A stretch of 64,000 nt of DNA from Aradus depressus (lineage: Eukaryota > Arthropoda > Insecta > Hemiptera > Aradidae). Position numbers and translations under genes: made by a program. The stretch spans positions 14,510,562 to 14,574,561 of the forward strand of contig OY759217.1 of NCBI GenBank assembly GCA_963662175.1, given 5' to 3'. Under the pieces are notes generated by a model. That model had not been told where the DNA came from. It made no database searches and saw only the letters and a program-made list of their open reading frames with translations. Shown in pieces: positions 10,960-21,023 of this stretch; within the stretch, counting starts at the first letter, position 1, and every line of letters begins with the position of its first letter.

Positions 10960-11392
10960 AGCTGATATATTCCCGAGACCAGACTAGACCAAGTTGTAGT
11001 TTCGGGGAAAAAATGGCTAAAAACTACGGAAGTATTGTAATTTTTTGTAGGTCGTTTGGTTTTCGAGATACATGCCCAAAACTATACTGAAATTTTCAGA
11101 TGTTAGCATGATTTACCTGAAAAGGGTTAGTCATATCGAAAAATTGGTTCTTACCAAAAGTACTTTTTATTAAATGCCCAATCGCTAATAAGTCCTCAGA
11201 TTTGAAATAGGATCAATACGACAAAGTTATAATGTCTCAAGCAATGAAAAATAAATGCTTAAAATTAAAATAGAATTTAAAAATATTTAAAATGTATCGC
11301 GAAGAAAACATGAAATTCCGTTGAAAACTCCGCATCGAATTTTTGACCGATTACATAACTTCCCCTATACTTCGTATGGCTGGGGAATTAAA
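10960..11392 (+). mobile_element. Family B repeat with a family A hairpin end
   Basis: Body landmarks GTAGGTCGTTTGGTTTTCGA and GATTTACCTGAAAAGGGTTA, then GATTACATAACTTCCCC, TATACTTCGTATGGCTGGGG at the right end. It has the same architecture as 10036-10580. Confidence 0.6.
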
Positions 11393-11394
11393 AG

Positions 11395-11830
11395 CGACTA
11401 ATATATAACGCAATACTCAAGCCTTACTTATGGTCTTGAACTATGGGGTTCTGTCAAAGCTTCTAATCTTCAGCGCATTCAATCCAAAATCCTTCGTACA
11501 ATATCCAATGCTCTTTAGTATGTTTTCAACAAAACCCTTTCAATGTTCACACTGATTTCAATATTCCCTTTGTCACCGAATTTTCTTCCTTTAGTATCCA
11601 TATTAATCCTATAGTCAGTGCTCTCCCTTCTGCCACACTTCTCGAACGACGCCTTAAGCGCCAATGGCCTTGAGACCTTCTCAGATCAGACAGTGACCGT
11701 GATTACCCATAAATGAGTGCGATTTCTCCTCTTTTGACATTGCCATTATTTTATCTCTTAGCACATTTGCTTGTTGTATATATTCTTTATACAGTTGTAA
11801 ATAAAAATAGAAAAAATTAATGTTTGGCAT
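11395..11830 (+). mobile_element. Jockey-like LINE reverse transcriptase C-terminal fragment
   Basis: One frame gives LTYGLELWGSVKASNLQRIQ, SKILRTISNA and then a stop. A second frame continues VHTDFNIPFVTEFSSF, INPIVSALPS and LLERRLKRQWP. This is the thumb-to-C-terminus order of Jockey-clade ORF2 (YG-x2-LWG, QSK-x-LR-x-I-x-NA, H-x-DL-x-IP, RRLKR). One frameshift and one or two stops make it a dead copy. The 3' UTR runs to an A-rich end. Confidence 0.7.
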
Positions 11831-12507
11831 GTAGACTAAGTTGGTTTAGAAAAATTATTTTGTAATTATTCACAGTTTCTATATCATACGATTATGTTTA
11901 AAAAAACAAAAAAAAAACTAATTTCGATCACCATTCTTGTTTTAAATTCTACCCCATTATGTAAGGAAGGAACCCTCTGTCTTTTGAGATGAGACAAATA
12001 AGAGAAAAATATGTATTTTATATTTATTTTTATATGTTCCGGGAAGGTTGTAATCTTTTAATAAAGGTGAGAGGGTGGTTTTTTTTTTTTGCAGAAGTGG
12101 AGGGTGGTTTCTTCCCTATCTAAATGGTGGTCGGAGATGTATAGTACCTAGGGCTACATCCGGGGCATTACCACGGCCCCCCTGATTCATGGGGCTCCAC
12201 CCAACTCTTATAAATACCTAGACACAATTTGTAAAGGGAATCTTGTAAAACATCTCGTTAGTTCTTCTGTTTCATCATATAATTTATATTGTAATCAGTG
12301 CTTTGGATCTGTTTAATGGGTCTTTTTTATTGCCTCAATGTTTATTTCATGGCTAATTACCAAGAAGAACATTAAATGAATTGAATGAGAAAAAAATAAT
12401 GTTTAGGAACCGTGTGCAAATAATGTTTAAATATTTTCTGACGCTTTTGACTTATCTTTAATTTTTTTTTTTTAATTTGTTTTGCTCTCTTTTTTTCTTT
12501 AAATGGC

Positions 12508-12550
12508 TGATTACATTACTTCGCCTATACTTCGCATATCTGGCAAAGTA
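12508..12550 (-). mobile_element. Family A solo hairpin end
   Basis: GATTACATTACTTCGCC then TATACTTCGCATATCTGGC is only the terminal segment of family A. Confidence 0.5.
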
Positions 12551-12678
12551 AAAATCAAGACAGCCTCCACAAAATGTGGAAAGCTTATATAAACCTCCTG
12601 AACTTCGGATAGAGATACATAATATGTATGTCATATTATGTATCGGATACACTGCTTTGAAAACTGTTTTATTTCCAC

Positions 12679-13397
12679 AGCTATATGAAATTTAGGGGAA
12701 GTTATTTTATTGGTCGGATATCTGATGCGGAGTTTTCAACGGAATTTCATTTTTTCCGAATTCCGAAATGAAAAAAAAAAAAGAAAACATTACTATTTGT
12801 ATCTGTGAACACGATAACTCCCGATATGAATATGTATGTGTGTAATAATGAATTTATCGACGCGAAATGTTATATATGTATCCAGAACCCTCTAAGGTCG
12901 ATATGAGGTGTGTTCAAAAAAAATAACGGGAATTTTCGGTTAAATAAATAATCGCCGATCCTACAAAAACAAATGTACCCTCTTTGACAGCTGACAGTAG
13001 ACTAAACATCCGGTTTGGCTAACAATGTACAGATACTTTTCAGACATGTTGACCATCAAAACAAAACGAAAAAATCGAAGAATCGGGCTAATACAACATT
13101 CCTGTTACTTTTTGGGATGGAAGGGGGGGGGGGGGGCACTAGGGGAAAGGTTTAACAAAACTGTAATAACTGTCCATAGAATGAATGTATTGACACACAA
13201 TTCCATATGTTAATTCAAAACCTCATAATGATGACACCTATCAATTCTAAGCAGAATCAGCCGAAGGGGAGGGGGATCAGAGGGGGCTCAATTAGAAGAT
13301 CCCAGTAATTGCCGATGTATTGAAAGTATCGACATGAAATTTTATAATTAAATTCTAACCCCTATAAGGACGACACCTATTAATTTTCTCAAATTCC
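12679..13397 (+). mobile_element. Family A repeat interrupted by a mariner-like end
   Basis: Runs from CAGCTATATGAAATTTAGGG through GAACACGATAACTCCCGAT, breaks at about 12907, resumes near 13106 in the GGAAGGGGG module and continues through two ATAACTGCC/CATCGA-type modules. A 14-G run lies at 13123-13136. Confidence 0.6.
12907..13105 (+). mobile_element. Mariner-like terminal fragment
   Basis: GAGGTGTGTTCAAAAAAAAT then AACGGGAATTTTCGG resembles the start of mariner-type elements (TGTTCAAAAAGTAACGGGAA pattern, from memory). It sits where a family A module breaks. The opposite TIR and the transposase are not present, so this is at most a truncated end. Confidence 0.35.
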
Positions 13398-13500
13398 CTA
13401 TGTTAACAGCGGCAGCTTAACACAAAAACATAACTGCTACACATTCCTTATCAAATCTCTCTAGGTATATAGCTCACTCATTTACGGTTCGGCAAAAACG
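13398..13500 (+). mobile_element. Jockey-like LINE fragment
   Basis: Reads CYTFLIKSL, stop, VYSSLIYGSAK. The nucleotide stretch TTTACGGTTCGGC is shared with the Jockey copy at 62.3 kb (TFLLKPLWMYGSQIYGSAN), so both derive from one subfamily. Confidence 0.5.
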
Positions 13501-14175
13501 GTTTGAGTCTTTAGGAAATGGTACCTACTCATATACTAAGAACCTCAATTTTTTTTTTTTTTCTCAAAAATTATATGTAATGAAATCTTTATTAAATAAC
13601 GTTATGCCATGTAAGTATACATTATGCACACTTATGTGTGAAATTACTGAGAAAATGATTTTTCATGTGAATAAAAAAGTTTTACTCAGTACAAGGTACA
13701 AGATTTAAAGGATAATTTTAGGTTTATTTTTCTCACAGATAAAGAGGATCTTAAGACCAAAGTTGTACAGAGTGAGGGTTCTTGAAGAAAAGTACTTAAG
13801 AGCTTTCTTTCTTTGGAGAAAAGGTTGCTTTTTTCGACCTCGGGATATTTCTTTGAAAGACCCAAGACCGGAGAGGTACTCCAAATAGTCAACAAATATC
13901 TCAAATGTCAGGTGGATGTTTTTGGTTTTTTGTTTCTGCCCTAAAAAAAAAAAAAAAAAAAAACTGGAGGAGAGTCATTGAAAAATCCTTTAAAATGCTG
14001 TCCTTATTTTAGTTCTAAATGAATTCCGATATTTGGATAAACTGTAATTCAGATTTATTATAAGAAAGCACAGTATGTATGGCCTAAACAAAACGTTTAA
14101 ACAAAATTCCTTTTTTGATGCATATCAATGAAAAACACAACGCTTGATAGCACGCGACTCAAATGCCTCAATGCG

Positions 14176-14332
14176 ACTGACGATGGAATGTGTCGACACA
14201 TAGTATGAGGATTCAGAGGCAACTACGTAAGTGCCTAAACGGTCGATTGGCTTTGGAGGGAGAGCGGAAACGTAATTTACTAATTCATGCTGGGGAAGTA
14301 CATAGCCGGTGATTCAACGACGAATTTTTTCT
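14176..14332 (+). mobile_element. Family A repeat, 3' part
   Basis: GAGGATTCAGAGGCAACTAC, CGGTCGATTGGCTTTGGAG, then the end GTACATAGCCGGTGATTCAA. Confidence 0.65.
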
Positions 14333-14387
14333 GCTGCCTCACACTCGGAAGAAGGTTGGCGATCCATTATTTCCTAAAGAGTGTTAT

Positions 14388-14603
14388 ACAGTAATAATTA
14401 TAATCAGAGCAGTTGATTCAATTATCTTTAACAGAATGTAATACGGTAATAATCAGAACAGTTGATTCAATTATCTTTAACATAATGTAATACGGTAATA
14501 ATCACACCTGATGATTCAACCCTATCTTTATTAGAATGTAATGCGGTAATAATCAGAGCAGTTGATTCACTTATCTTTAACAGAATGTAATACGGTAATA
14601 ACA
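14388..14603 (+). repeat. Tandem repeat, period about 60 bp
   Basis: About four imperfect copies of a unit containing AATACGGTAATAATCAGA, GCAGTTGATTCAATTATC and TTTAACAGAATGTAATACGG. The array is split from its continuation at 15279-15375 by the insert at 14604-15278. Confidence 0.8.
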
Positions 14604-15278
14604 CTGTTCAACAAAAAAAATTAAATTCATTTTTCTGGGGTTATCATTCTTGATTATTATGGGAAATTGCCTCCTGGATTCAAATATGTAATTAGTTTTT
14701 CTGTGTCAGGCATAGTTTTGAAGTTCTACGCAATTTCAGTTTTTTAAAAATTGTTACACTTCTTATTTCCACGCTGTGTATTTATAAAGGCAAAACATGC
14801 AACTATCAATATTTTAGTCACATTTAAAATTATTTAGAAACATTTTAGACATCATAAAACAAAAACATGAAGGATCCCATAAATTATCTTCATATATTGT
14901 ATAAAAATACTTATTTAAGATTAGAAAATATGAAAAAAATCATCTTTTACCCAAGAATTTAAAAGGCTCATTTTTTTTCTCTTGTGTTCAATTTTGCAGT
15001 CTCGAATAATGTTCCAGCAGTAGTCAGCAGGCATTGCAGGCATCCATTTCCCTTCCTACCGCTTTTCCATGGTAAATATATCTTTATGGAACCTTTCACC
15101 ATGTACATTGGAAACTGCAGTTTTCAGGAAAATAATGTTGATGTGAGTCCAGGAAATGCACTTTTAAATACATGTTACATATGCATTTATCATTTCTTGA
15201 ACCAGTTGTTCGTAGTTGTTAGCTCGTTTTCTTCCCAGAAAGTTTTGTGTTACATTCTTGAAACAAGACCACGCATTT
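14604..15278 (-). mobile_element. Remnant of an unclassified element with a widespread conserved protein
   Basis: The minus strand from 15278 reads AWSCFKNVTQNFLGRKRANN, YEQLVQEMINAYVTC, a stop, KCISWTHINIIFLKTAVSNV, HGERFHKDIFTMEKR, a stop, then EGKWMPAMPADYCWNIIRDC. The HGERFHQDI..MEKRYQGKWN..M.ADYCW pattern recurs in many unnamed repetitive proteins of arthropods, cnidarians and molluscs (from memory; function unknown). At least two stops make it dead. The non-coding 3' part ends at CACTGTTCAACAAA next to the tandem array, so the element inserted into that array and is 5' truncated. Confidence 0.55.
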
Positions 15279-15375
15279 AACAGAATGTAATACGGTAATA
15301 ATCAGAGCAGTTAATTCAGTTAATCTTTTTAACAGAATGTAGTTCTGTAATAATCACAGCTAATGGTTCAACCCT
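15279..15375 (+). repeat. Continuation of the ~60-bp tandem repeat
   Basis: One and a half further units (ACAGAATGTAATACGGTAAT, CAGAGCAGTTAATTCAG), continuing the array at 14388-14603 after the insertion. Confidence 0.75.
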
Positions 15376-15441
15376 AAGTCCGTATAGAAAACACAGTATA
15401 ATATAATATCCTTAATTATTTAATTATTATTTTTTTCTTAG

Positions 15442-15481
15442 GACATTAATATTTATGCTACAAGAATTGCAAGGTTTCCCG
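15442..15481 (+). CDS. Candidate micro-exon
   Basis: Acceptor TTTTTTCTTAG (ending 15441) and donor GTAAGA (from 15482) bracket 40 bp that is open in two frames (DINIYATRIARFP or TLIFMLQELQGFP). There is no family evidence; the splice context is the only support. Confidence 0.2.
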
Positions 15482-15861
15482 GTAAGAATTAAGAAAACAG
15501 TAAGGTGGAGAGACAATTCTAAATAGGTTTTCCATGATTTTCCATCCTCTTAAAACAGAGCCAGGAGTAATTAAAAAGAAAGGGAAGTTGGGCTCCTTTC
15601 CGGACATTAATCCACCTAATTGTACCTAATGACTTCACAGGAATTTCACAGTCATTTAATTATTCAAATTAAATCTTATGAATTAACAATAAAATTTTCT
15701 ATTTATGTATTTAGCAAAGAAAAATACATAATACAAACGCTTTCTGTTTTGTTATTTCGAATTTTGTTCGTCTCTTTTCTGTAGAGTTCTCTTCAATTTC
15801 CCTTCAGACTTTTAGGGGATTGCAGTGGACCTGTTCGTTGCATAGGAGACATTTTATTTCT

Positions 15862-16512
15862 CAAGCTATACGAAGTATAGCTCCCTCATGTATCGACGCG
15901 ATATTCCTTATGTAATCGGTCAGAAATTCGATGTTGCGTTTTGACCGGAATTTCATGTTTTCTGTCTGTATGTGTGTGTGTTTGGGAACACGATAATTCC
16001 CAAAAGAATGAATGCATCGACACGAAATTTTATATGTGTATCCACAACCCTCTAAGGACGACACCTATTGATTTTCAGACAAATCGGCCAAAGGAAAGGG
16101 GGATTAGGGGGAGGCTTAACACAAAAAGTCTAATACCTGCCGATTTAAGGAATGTATCGACATGAAATTTAGTGTGAAGATTTAGAAGTTCCTGTGTAAG
16201 TCTGTCTTTGAACACCCGATACAATGAATATATCGAAACGAAGTTTTATATATATGTCCAGAACCAACCCCATAAGAACAACTTACTGATTTTCATTCAA
16301 ATCGGTCAGGGGAAGTATTAATGAGAGGGGGAACGACTGAAAAACTCCAATAACTGCCAATGGAATGAACGTATCGACACGAGATTTAGTCCCTGTGTTA
16401 GACAACTATTGATTTTTAATCGAAACGATTGAATGGTTTTGGAGGGTGAGCGAGTTAGTTGATAAATTCAAACTGGAGAAGTACATAGCCGATGATGCAT
16501 CGACGACTTTTT
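15862..16512 (+). mobile_element. Family A repeat, near full length
   Basis: All parts are present in order: CAAGCTATACGAAGTATAGC; TTTTGACCGGAATTTCATG; AACACGATAATTCCC; two AATGAATGTATCGA modules separated by AAATCGGCC blocks; GAACGTATCGACACGAGATT; GATTGAATGGTTTTGGAG; end GTACATAGCCGATGATGCAT. About 650 bp. Confidence 0.75.
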
Positions 16513-17079
16513 TATTTTATTGGAGTGCTTCAATGCGGAGGGACTATTTGATTAAGGCTGGATGCGTCTCTTTTATAATTATTCATACAAAACGAGATAT
16601 CTCCAATAGTGCTTCTAATCCTAGACGCTAAGTGCTCCAAGTACCTAATTCATGGGTTTAGGGGAGGAGATAACGTTCAAATTGCTTAACTCTTTTAATT
16701 ACAGAGGGTTGAGTCCGAGGGTGTAAGAAGCAAAGCTTCTGGGCATGGTATTTAAGACTTTTAAGATCCGTCCAGGGAAAGAGCGTCTCTAAATCAAGTT
16801 TAAATCCTGTATCCTCTGAGTAAATCCAAGAGACTCCTTGCTGGTGTAAACACAGAACCCTTATCCCTCAGTCTGTGTACACATTTAGTTCTCCTTTCTG
16901 TCAGTCAGCTGACCTTCCCCCCTATCGGGAGCTCAAGTCAACCTTACCTTGGTCAACATTATTTTATCGGCAATGTCAACAGTATATGTCTTTAACAATA
17001 ACATATAGTTTCTTCTTCAAAAATAAGAAAGTAGATCTTCTCGATGAGACCAAAACGCTTCATGATATGCCTTGAGGCC

Positions 17080-17190
17080 CAACCTTCCTGATTAATGTCT
17101 CACTACTATTTTGCAGACGACTGACTTGGAACGCACACGTTAACGCAGACTTGACAGAAATGAATGAAGAGTTGTATTATCCTAGAGGTT
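17080..17190 (+). mobile_element. Short Jockey-like RT fragment
   Basis: CAGACGACTGACTTGGAACG reads RLTWNAHVNADLTE, matching the RRLTW motif after the active-site region in the 62.5-kb copy (GACGACTGACATGGAACC). It is too short to orient further. Confidence 0.3.
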
Positions 17191-17444
17191 GTACTTTCTA
17201 AGGATCGAAGTCAGAGCAGGGTTCAGAGAAGCGACGCAGGCTGCTGTCTTTACAGCTCCTCTTGTAGGGCAAATGTCCTCATCCAGCCGTATCTTGCAGT
17301 CGCCCACATCACCCAAGCCTGAGACAGTTTTCAGTCCAGAGAGCCCAGAGATGCCTTAAGCCCACCAGCAGGGGGGACGCACAAAGGCCAGGTTCAGTGA
17401 GGAATTTAAAGAAAGCTATATCTATTGATTTCCTGGTAATGTGC

Positions 17445-17860
17445 GAATATTCAAGATCGATTTTTCAACGGAATTTCACTTTTATAGGTCCCCTAAACGC
17501 GTTTTGAGAATTTTTGGAATTGTGAGAGCTCTATCTCTAAAACGATTGTACCAATGAATTCGAAAGATGTGAAAAATTGTGACCACTTTATTTCGGGGCC
17601 TAAGTACATTTTACAAGATACAGGTTGTATTTATTCTAATAAAAGTTGTAGAGAACCCGGAAGGCATATTTTATATGTAATACAATCTTTCAAAGGTCGC
17701 CTCGTTTGCGAGTTTGCATGCCGAAACTGACCTAAAATGTCGTTTTGAAACACATTTTTTAGGTGGTTGTTCGATTTATGCGAAAATAGTCACTTCTATC
17801 TAAAAATTGGTCTGAATCAAAAATGTTTCTTGCTAAATTTCCAATCTCAACCATTTACCT
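17445..17860 (+). mobile_element. Family B repeat
   Basis: GATCGATTTTTCAACGGAAT; CTCTATCTCTAAAACGATTG; AATAAAAGTTGTAGAGAACC; GATTTATGCGAAAATAGTC. Confidence 0.6.
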
Positions 17861-18351
17861 TTAATATATATTTAATAAGATTATTATTTTATATCGTATT
17901 ATTCTGATAAATTACTCTATTATACCTGCGAACCTCTTAGAGATTTTCGAAGAAAACTTTCCGCATATTAGAAATCTTCTACAATTCTTGAGAGACCAAA
18001 GAATTCTGAAATAAATGGCTTTACCAACTTATGATGTAAGACCTAAGTATATTTAGTTTGCTACGGCTTTGAGGAAGGTAGCGGCTTGTGATGACACTGA
18101 CAATCAGATGAGCTGTGCAGGGCTGGTCACTCTCTGACAGAGAGCTCTGGATCAGCCCTCGTATGTGCCCTCCTCCTTCGACACCTTTAAGATGTTTTGG
18201 ACTGGCTCATTTCCTCTCGTTAATAGCCATGGTAGTCAATGCGTTAATAAATAAATTAAAATAAGTCGTAGATGAAATTTCCAATTTTGTTTTCTCATTT
18301 TTCCCTCCAAATGCAGTGGTGAAGAATTTATAAAGAAGCTATATTTCATGT

Positions 18352-18600
18352 AGTCGCGTGCGTGCCTTCTTGAGCATGGCGTCGTTCGGATGGGCGTTAA
18401 ACGATGGTACCGAGCCTGTACGATGTTAGGCACTCGTTAAAGACCCCTACTCTAGATGAATACACCTGGGTAGAGAAAATGTAGGACTCCCAGAGTAGAG
18501 TCGGGCTCATGTCCACCAGAGGGACGAAAGAGCAGTCAGGTAGTAGGCGATATGACCTTGTGAGTTGAAGCTCGGGCATGAGTCATAATAACTAACTAAA
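18352..18600 (+). mobile_element. SINE1, partial head
   Basis: GCGTGCCTTCTTGAGC is a degraded head. The body runs from GATGGTACCGAGCCTGTACG to AAGCTCGGGCATGAGTCATA and the tail is ATAACTAACTAAA. The B-box region and the GTTTATTTTATCTGG segment are deleted. Confidence 0.8.
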
Positions 18601-19124
18601 CATTTTTGACGTCACACATATTCTCAATGTATTGCAAACATACATAACTTCATCATGACCCATATTCAGATGCATATACTTCTTACATCTCAATTTAAAT
18701 ATAAATATTTCTCTTAGACCTTATAGTCTGAGGAAATATTTTGTAATATATGGAAAAATGAATATATTATACCCTTCAAGTGTGGTAAGTCGAAAGGGCT
18801 AGGTTGATAAAGCCAAAAGGAGTTAGTGGCAAGTTTACCAATCCCGGCGGGAGAGGGGAAACTTCAGAACCCTATTAAGTGGAGTGACGGGAACAGGGGC
18901 CACCCGGCAGTTGTAGCTTCCAAACAACGGATCAAATATCCTCTCCTTCTCTCAACCCTCCTCCCCTATATTCTACCCTCTAATGAACTTTAAACTGTAT
19001 CAAATTTTGGTCTATTTGAAGCTGCGTACGCTCATATTAGACATGTAATCAAATACATGTAGGAGAGCTGTGAAGCTACATTTTTGGATTAAAATAATTA
19101 TATTAACAGTTAATTATTGTTACT
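18601..19124. other. Unassigned DNA
   Basis: No gene or known repeat is visible. A short GC-richer stretch at 18830-18920 has no recognised match in the window. Confidence 0.5.
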
Positions 19125-19370
19125 CATGCTCGGTAATAATTGTACCCTCCCTTCTGACACACTTGCCGAACGGCACATTAAGCGCCTATGGCCTAGAGAC
19201 CTCAAACCAGGCAGTGACAGTGATTAGTCATAAATGTACTGGGTGATTTCACCTCTCTCGACATTTTGTCATTGTCATTTTTTTCTACCTTAGTAGATTT
19301 GCTTGTATATATTTTTTTCACAGTTGTAAATATCTCTTTGTAAAAAAAAAAGATTAATATGTTACCCATA
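19125..19370 (+). mobile_element. Jockey-like LINE 3' end
   Basis: Reads LPSDTLAERHIKRLWPRDLK then PGSDSD and a stop. The 3' UTR (TTTGCTTGTATATATTTTTT, ACAGTTGTAAAT) matches that of the 11.4-kb copy. It is directly followed by the fold-back element. Confidence 0.65.
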
Positions 19371-19555
19371 GAAATAAAAGATGTTGTCTTCCCACTGTTT
19401 TTTTTTAGACCAGAACCAGTTTTCGACGCAACGGAGCAGTTGTCTTCTAACCGCTGTGCTGTGTGGGTAGGATGAACCACTGATGATGACGCTGTTGCGT
19501 CGAAAACCGGTTCTGGTCTAAAATAAAACAGTGGGAAGACAACATCTTTTATTTC
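19371..19555 (+). mobile_element. Fold-back PLE-like terminal element
   Basis: Two arms of about 62 bp (19371-19432 and 19494-19555) are inverted copies of each other with only three or four differences. They begin GAAATAAAAGATGTTGTC outermost. The right arm plus the 61-bp spacer contains a hammerhead-like core. An inverted pair of PLE terminal repeats is the best reading. A MITE is the alternative, but no TSD was found. Confidence 0.55.
19476..19517 (+). ncRNA. Hammerhead-ribozyme-like motif
   Basis: In order: ACCA (stem I), CTGATGA (19480-19486), one extra T, GACGC-TGTT-GCGTC (stem II, 5 bp), GAAA (19502-19505), the palindrome ACCGGT within stem III, TC (the NUH cleavage position), then TGGT (stem I partner). 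All conserved core bases of a type I hammerhead are present. Deviations are the extra T after CTGATGA and the loop-less palindromic stem III. PLE hammerheads are known to act as dimers through such stems. Activity is untested. Confidence 0.5.
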
Positions 19556-19847
19556 TAAGAGAAATCTCGTCCCACAACATCTTACTATCACATATAAATT
19601 AATATGTTACGTAATGATTATACATGGAAAATTATTGAGAATTATGTGTTATCCTATGATTCTGTACGAACATTTATTATATGTCTGTCATCTGAAAAGG
19701 GATCGATGAAGTTGAGAATAGTGTTGTGAGTGACAAAGTGTTATTAGATGGTTCGGTCTGTGATGGGATCTAACCATCAACTGTCATCCACTTACATACC
19801 TTTCATCTTAGATATCTGATTGTCAAACCTCCTCCATCTGTTCACTG

Positions 19848-20256
19848 TGTATCCAGAACCGTCTAAGGACGACATCTATTGACTTTTGGCCAGATCAGCC
19901 ATCGGGAAGGAGGGGATTATGGGGGGGGGATTAACAGAAAAATTTTAATTACTAACATCGTAATGAATGTATCGACACAAAATTTCATATGTAAATTCAA
20001 AACCCCGTAAGAACGACAGCTATTAATTTTCCGTGAAATTGGCCGAAGGAAGAGAGGGATTAGAGAAGGGGGCTCAACTCAAAGTCCCTTATAACTGCCG
20101 ATGTAATGAGAGTATCGATTCAAATAGTAAGACGATTCAGAAGTCTCTAAGTATGTTATATACAGATTTTTAACACAAACGATCGATTGGTTTCGGAGTA
20201 AGAGCGAACAATTAATCGATTAATTCATACTGGGAAAATACGTTGCGTGTGATCCC
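19848..20256 (+). mobile_element. Family A repeat, 5'-truncated, in tandem
   Basis: Begins GTATCCAGAACCGTCTAAGG and carries two modules. Its right end (TACTGGGAAAATACGTTGCG) runs straight into the next copy. Confidence 0.65.
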
Positions 20257-20615
20257 CAGCTATACGAAGTATAGGTGATGTTATGTAATCTGTCTAAAAT
20301 TCGATGTTGAGTATTCACCGGAATTTGAATTCCAAAAATGGAAAAAGAATTCCTGTGTATCTATGTGTGAACACGATAACTCCCGATAGAATAAATGAAA
20401 AAAAAAATGAAATTTTCAGCCAAATCGGCCGAAGAGAAGGGGGGCTCAAATCAAAAATCCCAATAACTGCCGATGTAATGAATGAATCGACATAAAATTT
20501 TGGATTCAGAAACCACAATGTATGTCAAATATTGAGTTTTAACCCGAACATTCGATTAGCTTAGATGGGAGAGCGAAAACGTATTGATTAATTAGTAGTG
20601 GGGAAGTACATAGCC
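20257..20615 (+). mobile_element. Family A repeat, tandem partner
   Basis: Starts CCCAGCTATACGAAGTATAG at the junction with the previous copy, retains one module, and ends GGGGAAGTACATAGCCAGTG. A head-to-tail pair is unusual for a simple TIR element. Confidence 0.7.
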
Positions 20616-21023
20616 AGTGTTCACGTATTACTCGAACCTTCTTTCATTGCTCATGTGAATCCTTCGTTTCCTTATAACAAGTTACACAAAACAAATAACC
20701 GATTAGGTGCTTGTCGGCACTTTTCCTCCTGTTGCATTTATGGATTGCGTTCACTTGTTTGTTGTTTTTCCTACGAGAAATAAGTGTTTTGGCTTGTTCT
20801 GGATTTCTCTACATACATGTATGTAAGGTCGTTTGTTGCCACCGGCATTCGTCCAGTTTTCATGTTTGTCACGTCTTGCTTGTGACACTTACACCGCACT
20901 TTTGTTTATAGTGAACTCCTCTTTCATATGCCGTTTGAAACTACTTATTAACCCACAGTCGCGCTCATGTCTAAAGGGTAGCGATCCTATCGCCCGTTCA
21001 TCCAGTGGCCCTAACCAGAACCC

